Positions 9,801-17,203 of a DNA stretch of 64,000 nt are shown here, piece by piece. The DNA is from Emcibacter nanhaiensis (GTDB lineage: Bacteria > Pseudomonadota > Alphaproteobacteria > Sphingomonadales > Emcibacteraceae): positions 372,001 through 436,000 of the forward strand of contig NZ_VFIY01000018.1 in the NCBI RefSeq assembly GCF_006385175.1. Reading direction: 5' to 3'. A program made the translations under genes and the position numbers. Below the pieces are notes generated by a model. That model ran no database searches and had not been told where the DNA came from. It saw only the letters and a list, made by a program, of their open reading frames with translations. Within the stretch, counting starts at the first letter, position 1. Each line of letters opens with the position of its first letter.

Positions 9801-10373
9801 GTATTTGGCTTTGCCGTCCAAGCTCACGGGCCCCTGCAGGCTGCTGATGGACAGGTCCGCATTGATATTGCGCAGCAGTTCCTTGCGCCCGGCCGCCACA
9901 TCCTCATAACTCACGGTGCCGTTGCTGATCTGGAATTTCTCCAGGCTGAGGTCAGCGCCCCCCCCCTTCTCCGCCGGGGCGTTCGGGTCGGAAAAGTCCC
10001 AGTTGGTGCGCCCGTCGGCCAAAAGCTCCAGCGCCAGCACCGGCTCCACCAGAATGAATTTCTTGACCTTGATATTGCCCCGGATCAGCGGAAAAAAGGC
10101 CACCTTCACATCAAGCGCCTTCAGGGTCAGCATCTGCGCGGCGATACCGCCGTCAATGTTGGAGACGCTCACATCCCCCGCGCTGAGCGCCGGGGACGGC
10201 AGAATCGACAGGGAAATATCGCCGGCAATACGCACATTGCGACCGGTCAGGCGGGAGGCCTGTTCCTCGATCTGGCTTTTATACTGGTTCCAGTCCATGA
10301 AGCCCGGGACCACAAGAAGGGTGCCCAGGAGAAGGACAACGATTATGGCGAGCCCGATTCCTACCTTTTTCAA
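6810..10373 (-). CDS. Large AsmA-family envelope protein
   Basis: The 1187-residue protein begins with a single N-terminal membrane anchor (about residues 5-26, IGLAIIVVLLLGTLLVV). The AsmA N-terminal region follows (MDWNQYKSQIEEQASRLTGR). A very long beta-strand-rich periplasmic portion follows, and the C-terminal AsmA domain covers roughly 850-1110. The tail is rich in Pro, Glu and Gln. AsmA-like and TamB-like proteins are proposed to form grooves that carry phospholipids between the inner and outer membranes (family knowledge). It is convergent with the ribbon-helix-helix gene, with only 8 bp between the stops. It stands alone as a transcription unit. Confidence 0.88.
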   Translation of the reverse strand: MKKVGIGLAIIVVLLLGTLLVVPGFMDWNQYKSQIEEQASRLTGRNVRIAGDISLSILPSPALSAGDVSVSNIDGGIAAQMLTLKALDVKVAFFPLIRGNIKVKKFILVEPVLALELLADGRTNWDFSDPNAPAEKGGGADLSLEKFQISNGTVSYEDVAAGRKELLRNINADLSISSLQGPVSLDGKAKYKDLPLAVALEMGKMRDGRKVPLTLEASYLGDKVTGKFIGGALLDSENGELDGKLSLAAKDLSDLVDVMTALGRNGEPDVPAVQSVDYNKPFSMETGVKATPSSLTLSELDLTLGETRGQASLNATLGERISFDGKLALNSIELEPFLKIMEAQAAADSKAAKLVPAEQKAPDYSFLEQVDGTLDFSLGALKYNDKIASQISLKATAAGGQIEISDVHVNMPGGSDFSYAGAVSFDDHHPVLSGKLSLVSGNLRGLLEWLKVDISAIPSGRLTRFSFASDVRATEKLIQVYGISGVVDTSRFSGGLSYAVQDRLALGLDMKVDNVNLDSYLPARDPKAEPLDLKALLAPLGGFDANFILAGSNVTLQNSKVSSVRAEGVLKGGNLRLTQFDLKDMAGLDVRATGDASSLADTPRMSLDLFASAKDLGRLQRSLKLENGVDLKNMGAFSLTGTVKGGLDSLALDLNGRLGTSTVKMAGDVRAATLKQLPEVGSVDLKIDASGSSLSALIDQWNLPMTAPLSGDDRPVKIAGTVKGSEKMLNLDGSLAIAGGTVTFKGRTQAQAEGRSFDLATDVSSNDVRTFVRGLGVDFRPSRKSLGKLSLKSQLSGTEKNMKLQNIAGNIGTIKVNGSGALDLAGDIPKFDLTLTAGTIPLHHYLADEPVKKAGADKKWGDWSKDPIDLEPLRSVEGKATVTAASLTYNDYVFENPSFVAELKGGKLTIRDFTGRLFGGAVKMAGSLGGTNMAELDLDMSLTKASLSQATKVAGGISPVTGYFDFDGKFTGKGISQNALVSSLAGTGNLTASAGMINGLDIPKLSSQLSDMKSAGDFVKLLAVSLGKGQTPYKGGKSTITMKNGMAQFSPMDLELEGAKTGINLAVNMFQWKLDMDGSLSLVDHPDAPPLGLSATGAINSPKLQFQTSRIKEYVASKIASNMLQNMIGGNEGLKGIFGVPGTQQEGTTTEQAPAEEQPKETPENLGRKLLEKLFQKPEQKEETPPQ

Positions 10374-10658
10374 TTTTTATTCTGCCTTTCCCCAAGGATC
10401 AGTCATGTCTCAGGCCTTTTTCGGCCTGTTTTTCATCTCTGTGAGCGGTGGTGTTCGCAAATTATACATGACGCACAAACAGTGGCAATAATATGTCGCG
10501 CTTGCGGACAAATAATTAATTTCACAGCATATTTTATGTTTTTTGGCTAAAATTACCAAAAAGGGGATGACAACTCTTTTTCAATCGGGGATAAATGACA
10601 AAAATAAGACAAAATGCTAGAGGAAACCCGCTTCAGGACCAGCTTCAAGGGCTTGATT
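10374..10658. other. Divergent intergenic region, asmA-like gene and thioesterase
   Basis: This 285-bp gap separates two divergent genes and probably holds both promoters. The central part is AT-rich (about 10500-10610). I see no clear operator palindrome, RNA or ORF. AAGGG about 8 nt before 10659 supports the chosen thioesterase start. Confidence 0.35.
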
Positions 10659-11156
10659 ATGTCGAGAGAAGAACAATACGGTCCGGTCATGCTCGAAGCC
10701 ACCGTAAAAGAAGAGTGGATTGATTTTAATGGCCATATGAATATGGCCTATTATATCCTTCTGTTTGACCAGGCCCTGAATAATTTTCTGGAATCCGTGG
10801 ATCTTGGACTGGACTATGTACGCACCAGCCACCGCTCCATGTTTGCCCTGGAAAACCACGTCACCTACCAGCATGAACTGAACCAGGGCGCCCCGGTCAA
10901 GGTGCATTTCCAGTTCCTCGACATGGACAGCAAGTTCATCCATTATTTCATGCGCCTGGTGCACAAGGAGGAACATCTCCTGTCCGCCACCATGGAACAG
11001 ATTTCCCTGCATGTGGATGTGGACGAGCGCCGGCCGACCCGCTTTTCCGAAGAACAGATAAGATGTCTGCGCAGGGTCTACGAGGAGCATCTGAAATATC
11101 CGACCCCGCGGGAAAAGGGGCGCTCCATCGGCATCCGCCGGCCGAAAAAAGGCTGA
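10659..11156 (+). CDS. Hotdog-fold acyl-CoA thioesterase family protein
   Basis: The 165-residue protein has the 4-hydroxybenzoyl-CoA thioesterase-like hotdog pattern. DFNGHMNMAYYILLFDQA matches the catalytic DxxGHMN segment of the family, and YQHELNQGAPVKVHFQF forms the long central strand. It probably hydrolyses an acyl-CoA; the substrate cannot be read from sequence. ATG 10659 (MSREEQYG) is preferred over 10614 because a ribosome site lies at the right distance and the extra residues are not family-like. The CLC gene follows 34 bp downstream on the same strand. Confidence 0.75.
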   Translation: MSREEQYGPVMLEATVKEEWIDFNGHMNMAYYILLFDQALNNFLESVDLGLDYVRTSHRSMFALENHVTYQHELNQGAPVKVHFQFLDMDSKFIHYFMRLVHKEEHLLSATMEQISLHVDVDERRPTRFSEEQIRCLRRVYEEHLKYPTPREKGRSIGIRRPKKG

Positions 11157-11190
11157 ACAGTCAACCCCAGGGAGCACCGCCCCGCGCGTC

Positions 11191-13077
11191 ATGGCAGATA
11201 AATACGAAAAGCATTTCCTGCATCTGCCCCGCTTCCTGAAAGCGCCGCTCCTGCTGCTGCGCCGGGACACCCGGCAGTATATCCGCACCCATGACAAGGT
11301 CGTCAGTACCGTGCTTGCGGTACTGATCGGCGTGTTTGTCGCCTATGCAGCAATCCTGTTCCGCAAGCTGATCCTGCTGGTCCAGGCCCATACCCTGGAG
11401 ACCGGCGCGGAAAATATCCTCGACTATGTCATGGCGCTGGTATGGTGGAAAATCCTGCTCGCCACCACCCTCGGCGGCCTGTTTGTCGCCCTGATTTACC
11501 GCTTTATCCTCCGGGAAAACCGTGCCTACAGCTTTGTCGAGGTGATCGAGGCCAACGCCCTGCACCATACCCGCATCCCTACGGCCAAGGGCCTGGTCAG
11601 CGCCGTTGCCGCCGCCATTGCGCTGGGCAGCGGCTCCGCCGCCGGCCGCGAGGGCCCGGTGGTGCATCTCGGCGCCACCATCGCCTCCTGGTTTGCGCAG
11701 CGCCTGCATCTCTCGGACAGCGTGGCCCGCACCATCCTCGGCTGCGGGGTCGCCGCCGCCACCTCCGCCAGCTTCAATGCCCCCATTGCCGGGGTGTTCT
11801 TCGCCCTCGAGGTGGTGCTCGGCCATTACGCCCTGCACGCCTTCGCGCCGATCGTGATTGCCTCGGTCACCGCCGCCATCATCTCCCGCATTCACCTCGG
11901 CGATTATCCGGCCTTCATCATTCCCGATTACCAGATCTCCAGCTTTTATGAATTCCCGGCCTTCCTGATCCTCGGCGTGGTCAGCGCCATCGCCGCCATC
12001 ATCTTCATCAGGAGCGTCTTCTTTACCGAGAATGTGGCCGCCAAAGTGATGGAGACCAGCCGCCTGCCCGACTGGACCCGGCCCATTTTCGGCGGCCTCG
12101 CGGTGGGCGGACTGGCCATTTTCTGCCCCTATATCCTCGGCGTCGGCTACGGCACCACCGACAGCGCCCTCAAGGAAGCGCTGCCGCTCACCCTCCTGCT
12201 GCTGCTGATTGTCGCCAAGACCGCGGCCACCAGCATCAGCCTCGCCTTCCGCTTCGGCACCGGCGTGTTCAGCCCGACCCTGTTCCTCGGCGCCATGGTC
12301 GGCGGCGCTTTCGGCATCATCGCCACCCGGATCGCGCCGGAGCTCTCCGGCAGCCAGGGACTCTATGCCATTGTCGGCATGGGCGCGGTCTGCTCGGCGG
12401 TGCTCGGCGCCCCGATCAGCACCATCCTGATCGTGTTCGAGCTCACCGGCGACTACCAGATTACCGCCGCGCTGATGGTGGCCGTGGTGATCAGCAACCT
12501 GATCACCCACCATTACCTGCATGCGGCGAGCTTCTTCCATCTGCAGATGAAGGCGCACGGCGTCGACCTGGAGGGCGGCATGGCCCGGCATTTGATGCGC
12601 ACCACCCAGGTCCGCGGCCTGATCCGCGACGATTACGCCACGGTGGGTGAGGAAGCCGGGCTCGACCGGGTGCGCACCCTGATCCTGGAGGAAGGCCACA
12701 ACAACCTGTTTGTTATTGACGAGCAGGCCCGCATTGTCGGCCAGATCACCTTCCCGGAGCTCAGGCGCTATTACCGCAAGCGCGAGGAAACGCGCGCCGA
12801 GCAGGAGAAAAAGCGCCTTGAGGCCGAGGACGCGGGCGAGGAGTTCATCCCGGAAGAGCAACGGCCGGTACACGCCATCAACATCTGCCGCCGGGTCCAT
12901 GAACCGCTGCTGCCCAATGACAATCTGGAGCATGCCAACGACCTGTTCGCCCGCGAAGGCGAGGAAATCCTGCCGGTGATCGACGACGAGGTGCGCCGGG
13001 AAATCATCGGCATCGTCCATCTCGAGGATGTGCTGCGCCGCTATAACCAGGCGCTTCTGGAGGATTACGAGAAATAA
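11191..13077 (+). CDS. CLC-family anion channel/transporter with C-terminal CBS pair
   Basis: The 628-residue protein has a membrane CLC core (about 35-450) and a cytosolic CBS pair (about 475-625). The GREGP motif (152-156) contains the gating glutamate Glu154, and FGTGVFSPTLFLG carries the GxFxP element. Two deviations stand out. The selectivity-filter GSGIP of E. coli ClcA is replaced by a segment reading AYSFVEV. The proton-coupling Glu203 of ClcA aligns with Val in FFALEVVLG, as in CLC channels. This favours passive anion conduction over exchange, by inference. A long charged insert (EETRAEQEKKRLEAEDAGEE) lies within the CBS region. Confidence 0.92.
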   Translation: MADKYEKHFLHLPRFLKAPLLLLRRDTRQYIRTHDKVVSTVLAVLIGVFVAYAAILFRKLILLVQAHTLETGAENILDYVMALVWWKILLATTLGGLFVALIYRFILRENRAYSFVEVIEANALHHTRIPTAKGLVSAVAAAIALGSGSAAGREGPVVHLGATIASWFAQRLHLSDSVARTILGCGVAAATSASFNAPIAGVFFALEVVLGHYALHAFAPIVIASVTAAIISRIHLGDYPAFIIPDYQISSFYEFPAFLILGVVSAIAAIIFIRSVFFTENVAAKVMETSRLPDWTRPIFGGLAVGGLAIFCPYILGVGYGTTDSALKEALPLTLLLLLIVAKTAATSISLAFRFGTGVFSPTLFLGAMVGGAFGIIATRIAPELSGSQGLYAIVGMGAVCSAVLGAPISTILIVFELTGDYQITAALMVAVVISNLITHHYLHAASFFHLQMKAHGVDLEGGMARHLMRTTQVRGLIRDDYATVGEEAGLDRVRTLILEEGHNNLFVIDEQARIVGQITFPELRRYYRKREETRAEQEKKRLEAEDAGEEFIPEEQRPVHAINICRRVHEPLLPNDNLEHANDLFAREGEEILPVIDDEVRREIIGIVHLEDVLRRYNQALLEDYEK

Positions 13078-13100
13078 TTTCTTAAGGGGGAATTCTTACA

Positions 13101-13355
13101 ATGAAATATCAAATTAGATGCTGGATAGAATTACTATTGATTTGGGCAATGTCCTTCTTGGGAGCGGCCATGAGCAACCCGATTATGGTTGGATCATCTT
13201 TATTTATCTTTATCCTGATGATTACTGAAAACTGCCAGAATTGCGGCTTCCAGATATGGCGAAGAAAGCCGGGTGAACCCATTCTGTTCGATCTGTGGCC
13301 GGGGCCTATCTGGATCACCCGAAAATGCGAAAAATGTGGATGTGAGTTCAAATAG
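13101..13355 (+). CDS. Small membrane protein with two CxxC pairs
   Basis: This 84-residue ORF is preceded by AAGGGGG about 13 nt before ATG. It has two hydrophobic segments (about 8-27 and 29-41). The C-terminal half carries CQNCG and KCEKCGC, four cysteines spaced like a zinc ribbon. I do not recognise the family. Together with the next ORF it forms an AT-rich insertion between the CLC and methyltransferase genes. Its function is unknown. Confidence 0.55.
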   Translation: MKYQIRCWIELLLIWAMSFLGAAMSNPIMVGSSLFIFILMITENCQNCGFQIWRRKPGEPILFDLWPGPIWITRKCEKCGCEFK

Positions 13356-13372
13356 GCGCCAAGGAAACAAAA

Positions 13373-13600
13373 GTGACAAAATACATCCGGACAACTTTTG
13401 AATATCTTGTCATCTATCTACTTCTGATGCTCGTGCCCGGCGTAGCCTTTCTAGTTTTTCCGGTACATATTGAAATCACGAACCCGCAATATGGGCCGAT
13501 GATAGGCCTTTTATGCATCGCTCTAATTTATTATCTATTGCGGAAAATAATTGCGAATATCTATTTGGCGATAAAGTCGGTATGGCAGAAATTGCTTTAA
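13373..13600 (+). CDS. Small two-helix membrane protein
   Basis: This 75-residue ORF starts at GTG 13373 with AAGGA about 7 nt upstream. Two hydrophobic helices are visible (about 11-29 and 42-58), followed by a basic C-terminus (SVWQKLL). There is no recognised family. It lies 17 bp after the cysteine-pair membrane protein and is probably cotranscribed with it. Confidence 0.5.
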   Translation: MTKYIRTTFEYLVIYLLLMLVPGVAFLVFPVHIEITNPQYGPMIGLLCIALIYYLLRKIIANIYLAIKSVWQKLL

Positions 13601-13723
13601 AAAACCGACATCCATATATCTTTCTTCATCCCGTAAAAATTCGCCTTTATCTTAATTGACTTGCACCGGCAGTGGATGTCAGGCTGTATCGGCGCTTATC
13701 GCTACCACTCATCGGGGACCATC

Positions 13724-14347
13724 ATGGATAAATCGGAAAAATTCTGGGACAAAAAGGCCGAGAAATACGCCAGGGCCAAAATCTCGGACATGGCGACCTA
13801 CGAGAAAAAGCTTGCCATCACCCGGAGCTATATGCGCCCCGACATGGAGGTGCTGGAACAGGGCTGCGGCTCCGGCTCCACCGCGCTTTTGCATGCGCCC
13901 TACGTGAAGCATATCCGCGCCACCGACTTCTCACAGAATATGGTCGATATCGCCCGCGCCAAGGCGGCAGAACAGGGCATCGACAATGTCACTTTCGAGC
14001 GCGCCACGGTGGAAGAGCCGGGCCAGCCGGACGGCTCGGTCGACATGGTGCTGGCCCTGAACCTGATCCACCTGGTGGGGGACTGGCCGGGCGCGATCCG
14101 GGACGCCTTCCGGATGCTGAAACCGGGCGGCATTTATGTCACCAGCACCGCCTGCCTCAGTGACAGCATGCGCTTCATGAAGCCGATCATGCCCCTCGGC
14201 CGGGCGATCGGCATCTTCCCCGCCGTCAGCTTTTTCACCCAGACCGCCTACCGCGACGCCATGACCGACGCCGGCTTCACCATCGAGCATGACTGGCACC
14301 CGGGCGGCATGAAGGCGGTGTTTATGGTGGCGCGGAAGCCGGAATAA
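13724..14347 (+). CDS. Class I SAM-dependent methyltransferase
   Basis: The 207-residue protein is a Rossmann-fold methyltransferase. Motif I is VLEQGCGSGSTAL, the acidic end of strand 2 is ATDFSQNM, motif II is VDMVLALNLIHLV, and a post-motif reads MLKPGGIYVTST. It resembles UbiE/COQ5-like small-molecule methyltransferases; the substrate is unknown. ATG 13724 is preferred to the 13661 start because GGGGA precedes it and MDKSEKFWDKKAEKYA is the usual N-terminus of this group. It is a single gene upstream of the CtrA-box HD-GYP gene. Confidence 0.85.
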   Translation: MDKSEKFWDKKAEKYARAKISDMATYEKKLAITRSYMRPDMEVLEQGCGSGSTALLHAPYVKHIRATDFSQNMVDIARAKAAEQGIDNVTFERATVEEPGQPDGSVDMVLALNLIHLVGDWPGAIRDAFRMLKPGGIYVTSTACLSDSMRFMKPIMPLGRAIGIFPAVSFFTQTAYRDAMTDAGFTIEHDWHPGGMKAVFMVARKPE

Positions 14348-14384
14348 TTTGGGTCCCCGCGCTTGCGCTCCCCCTAACTCCCTT

Positions 14385-14399
14385 TTAAGGGAATGTTAA
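14385..14399. promoter_or_regulatory. CtrA-type full box upstream of the HD-GYP gene
   Basis: TTAAGGGAATGTTAA is an exact TTAA-N7-TTAA match, 66-80 bp upstream of the HD-GYP start codon. Its position fits a promoter operator. Binding is inferred from the Caulobacter consensus. Confidence 0.6.
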
Positions 14400-14464
14400 A
14401 TTCTGTCAGATACAGTATCCCGCCTAGGTTGATTGACAGAATTTAATTGGTTGGAATTGGGGCA

Positions 14465-15124
14465 ATGAAAAATAAAAAACCCGCGGCAGCCGAGATGCTG
14501 CAAACGGACGAGATCGTCAAAGACACGCTGCTTCACGTCACAGGCCTGAGCGACCTTTATACCCAGGAACATCTGGTCATGGTGGCCGAGCTTGCCGCCC
14601 GCATCGCCGAACGGCTGAGTGTGCTGCCGGGCGAGATCGAGAAGATCAAGCTGGCGGCCCACCTGCATGACATCGGCAAACATGCCGTGCCCGGCGCCCT
14701 GCTGGCCAAGCCGGGCAAGCTCACCCATCACGAATATGAACTGGTCAAGACCCACGTGGACGTCGGCACCGGCCTGCTGGAGAAACTCAACGTCAGCCAG
14801 GAAGTGATCCGCATGGTCGGCGAACATCACGAACGGCTCGACGGCAGCGGTTACCCGCGCGGTCTCAGGGGCGACGAGATTTCACTCGGCGGCCAGATCA
14901 TCGGCGTCGCCGACGTGATCTCGGCGCTGATGTCCAAACGCACCTACCGCACCGCCGCCGGCACCCGCGAAGTGGGCCAGATCCTGATGAGCCACACCCC
15001 GCACCAGATGGCGCCGGAGGTGGTGCTGGCCGCGCTCGACTGCCTGGAGAGCAATGTGGACGAGGTCTTCACCCTGACCGACCAGGTCGGCGACCTGCTC
15101 GATGAAGGCCGACGATATCATTGA
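14465..15124 (+). CDS. HD-GYP domain protein (probable c-di-GMP phosphodiesterase)
   Basis: The 219-residue protein is essentially one HD-GYP domain without a sensor module. Visible signatures are HDIGK (His68, Asp69), HHE at 121-123, and DGSGYP with the GYP triad at 129-131, followed by GLRGDEI and VADVISAL. The family hydrolyses c-di-GMP to pGpG or GMP with a bimetal centre. ATG 14465 is chosen over a TTG at 14447 because GGGG precedes it. The gene ends exactly where the convergent qorB ends. A CtrA-type box upstream suggests cell-cycle control of c-di-GMP turnover. Confidence 0.9.
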   Translation: MKNKKPAAAEMLQTDEIVKDTLLHVTGLSDLYTQEHLVMVAELAARIAERLSVLPGEIEKIKLAAHLHDIGKHAVPGALLAKPGKLTHHEYELVKTHVDVGTGLLEKLNVSQEVIRMVGEHHERLDGSGYPRGLRGDEISLGGQIIGVADVISALMSKRTYRTAAGTREVGQILMSHTPHQMAPEVVLAALDCLESNVDEVFTLTDQVGDLLDEGRRYH

Positions 15125-15982
15125 TTAAAGACTCAAAAATTTTTCCACACTCTCCACCATGCCCGTCGTCGGTCGGCCAATCAGGGTGCTGAGCTGGTGA
15201 CTGTCGTCGAACAGGCCGTCCTCGGCCATGCCGGCGTCGGACTCCGCCAGCATTTCGGCGAGAAACGTGGGCAGCCCGGCGGCCTCGAGCGCGGCGGCAT
15301 AGTCCGCTTCGGGAATATTCCTGTAGATGATCTCCCTCCCGGTCTGGCGGCCGAGCTCCGCCGCAAACTCGCTGAGGGTAAAACATTCATCCCCGGCCAG
15401 TTCATAGACGGAGTTGCCGGACGCTTCCCCGGTCAGCACGATGGCGGCGGCAAGCGCCAGGTCGGCGCGGGTGGCGGCGGAAATCCGCCCGTCCCCGGCT
15501 GACCCGAGCAGCACCCCGCTCTCCAGCGCCGCCGGAATCCGGCCGGTGTAATTTTCCATATAATAGGTGTGGCGCAGCATCGCGTAGGGGAGGCCGCTGG
15601 CCCGGATCAGCTCTTCCGTGGCGAAATGTTCCGGCGCATGGCCCATGGGCGATGTGTCCGCATGCAGCAGGCTGGTATAGGCGATCAGGCTGACCCCGGC
15701 CCGTTTCGCGGCGTCGACCACATTGCCGTGCTGGGCGACGCGGATTCCGACCTCACTGGAGGAGATCAGCAGCAGCCGGTCGATGCCTTCGAGCGCGCCG
15801 TCCAGGCTCGCGGGCTCCGAATAGTCGCCCCGGCGCACCTCCACGCCCCGGGCGGCGAGGTCCGCCACTTTGTCCGGGCTCCGCACCACCGCCACCAGGT
15901 CGCCCGCCGGCATCCTGTTCAAAAGCTCCGCCATCACCAGCCGGCCCAGTTCGCCCGACGCCGCCGCTACCGCTATTTTCAT
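15125..15982 (-). CDS. qorB: QorB-like NAD(P)H:quinone oxidoreductase
   Basis: The 285-residue SDR protein of the NmrA type matches E. coli QorB along its length, by recall. The shared segments are RLLLISSSEVG, IAYTSLLHADTSP, ENYTGRIPAALESGV, GDGRISAATRAD, YELAGDECFTL and GLFDDS. The N-terminal nucleotide loop reads AVAAASGELGRL, a variant of GATGQLG. It reduces quinones with NAD(P)H. AGGGGAG precedes ATG 15982. The HxlR regulator often found divergent from qorB is absent here. The gene marks the left border of the AT-rich island. Confidence 0.9.
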   Translation of the reverse strand: MKIAVAAASGELGRLVMAELLNRMPAGDLVAVVRSPDKVADLAARGVEVRRGDYSEPASLDGALEGIDRLLLISSSEVGIRVAQHGNVVDAAKRAGVSLIAYTSLLHADTSPMGHAPEHFATEELIRASGLPYAMLRHTYYMENYTGRIPAALESGVLLGSAGDGRISAATRADLALAAAIVLTGEASGNSVYELAGDECFTLSEFAAELGRQTGREIIYRNIPEADYAAALEAAGLPTFLAEMLAESDAGMAEDGLFDDSHQLSTLIGRPTTGMVESVEKFLSL

Positions 15983-16291
15983 GGTCCACTCCCCTTTTGT
16001 TTGTGTGACGTCCCTTTTTACCGGATTTTTCGGGTGCTGACAAAAAACTAAGTGACGAAATCCCGGAAACAGGGGCCGCGCATAGTGAATGCGGAAAGGC
16101 TCCCAACCGGTTCAGCTGGGGCAACGTGATGGCAGCTAAGTGTCCAAAAAGGAGGTGCTACTGGTGGATTGAGAGAGACAATCCCTTTTTCGTTAATCGT
16201 GACATATACCCATAAATAGCGTAAAATTCTTCCAGTTCCCTCTTTGAGAGTATTTTATAACTTGAAAGCTATATAGGTTATAGGCTATACT
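15983..16291. promoter_or_regulatory. Left border of accessory island and toxin promoter region
   Basis: This 309-bp gap lies between the divergent qorB and toxin genes. Composition changes from GC-rich to AT-rich near 16190. Just before the toxin start, TATAGG-TTATAGG-CTATAC (about 16273-16290) forms a 7-bp-spaced repeat with partial dyad symmetry, a likely operator for the antitoxin. TTGAGA at 16244-16249 and TTGAAA at 16262-16267 are possible -35 elements. No tRNA or integrase was seen at this edge. Confidence 0.4.
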
Positions 16292-16648
16292 ATGCAGAAA
16301 GAATGGATCGTAGAATTTTGCGAGGAGTTCGAGAATGAATTCAATGGCTATCCGGAAAATGTGCAGGACGCTATAATGGCAGCAGCAGAAGTATTGCAAC
16401 GAGATGGCCCTCAATTGGGTCAACACCATGAAGAACCCATCTATAATTGGAGCTTTGCAGATATAAAGGATCTGTATCTCCCTACAGGAGATAAGATCTG
16501 GGAAATCTTCTTCTATTTTGATCCAAACCGTATGGTCATCCTTCTTACGGCCAGAGGCAATTTAGACGCGGCAGAAAATAATCTTGTTCATCGTATTACA
16601 ATTGCGAACGATCGCATCAACCTCTTTTTAAAAAAGCGGAAAGTATAG
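16292..16648 (+). CDS. HigB/RelE-like toxin (phage Gp49-like family)
   Basis: The 118-residue protein resembles RelE-superfamily toxins of the HigB / phage Gp49-like group. A helical N-terminus (FCEEFENEFNGYPENVQDAIM) is followed by a central DIKDLYLPTGDKIWEIFFYFDPN strand core and a basic C-terminal tail ending in FLKKRKV. Members usually cleave mRNA on the ribosome. It is followed after 3 bp by an XRE antitoxin, the toxin-first order typical of higBA. Low GC relative to neighbours suggests horizontal transfer. Confidence 0.8.
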   Translation: MQKEWIVEFCEEFENEFNGYPENVQDAIMAAAEVLQRDGPQLGQHHEEPIYNWSFADIKDLYLPTGDKIWEIFFYFDPNRMVILLTARGNLDAAENNLVHRITIANDRINLFLKKRKV

Positions 16649-16651
16649 GTC

Positions 16652-17056
16652 ATGGGCACTACTTTAAATGAAAAACTGGCGACATTTTCACCAGAACGAC
16701 AAAAGCGGATCAAGGCCGCGGCCGACCGCATGGAACAACATCTCACCCTGCAAAAACTGCGAAAGGCGCGAGAGCTGACCCAGGAAAAAGTAGCGACTAC
16801 ACTCCACGTCAAGCAGGCCACCGTTGCCCAGTTCGAAAAACGTAGCGACCTGCTGCTCTCCACCCTGCGTCAATATGTAAAGGCCGTGGGCGGCGAGCTT
16901 AAGCTGGTGGTCGATTTCCCCGGCCAGCCGCCGATAGTGCTGGACGGACTGGGTGAAGAAGCACAAGAACGTCTGGTCTTCGGCCAGCGGGCCAAGGAAG
17001 ACAAGGAATCTGCCAGCGAAAACAGTGCGGCAGTGGCGAAAGAAACCTCCGTCTGA
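16652..17056 (+). CDS. HigA-like XRE antitoxin
   Basis: The 134-residue protein has a helix-turn-helix (about residues 35-75: LRKARELTQEKVATTLHVKQ, then ATVAQFEKRSDLLLSTLRQ). The domain is preceded by TLNEKLATFSPERQKRI, a common start in this antitoxin group. The C-terminal part (LVVDFPGQPPIVL) resembles the XRE antitoxin beta-hairpin. It should neutralise the upstream toxin and repress the pair through the repeat before the toxin gene. The second half is GC-richer than the toxin. Confidence 0.85.
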   Translation: MGTTLNEKLATFSPERQKRIKAAADRMEQHLTLQKLRKARELTQEKVATTLHVKQATVAQFEKRSDLLLSTLRQYVKAVGGELKLVVDFPGQPPIVLDGLGEEAQERLVFGQRAKEDKESASENSAAVAKETSV

Positions 17057-17203
17057 GCCTGCTCCCATTTTGTGATCCGGCTATAGTATCCTTAGCCCAG
17101 ATAACGAAATTAGGGTATCCGTGCCATTCCTTTCGATTAATGATTATGCAACCAAAGATATTAGGTGTTTTGGTCTCATAAATTTAGGGGATGGGGAAAA
17201 TAT

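Noticed and set aside
8703-10550. 615-residue plus-strand ORF opposite the AsmA-family gene
   Set aside because: Gln/His-rich reverse shadow of a high-GC coding region. The minus-strand AsmA reading has a membrane anchor and family motifs.
11161-13020. Long (619-residue) minus-strand ORF opposite the CLC gene
   Set aside because: It is low-complexity (Gly, Ala, Asp, His-rich), the antisense shadow of GC-rich codons; the plus frame has CLC and CBS motifs.
16080-16190. Possible transposase or HxlR remnant upstream of the toxin
   Set aside because: A short open frame ends at a TAA near 16213 (GTG-ATG-GCA...), but no family motif is recognisable and nothing supports it as a gene.
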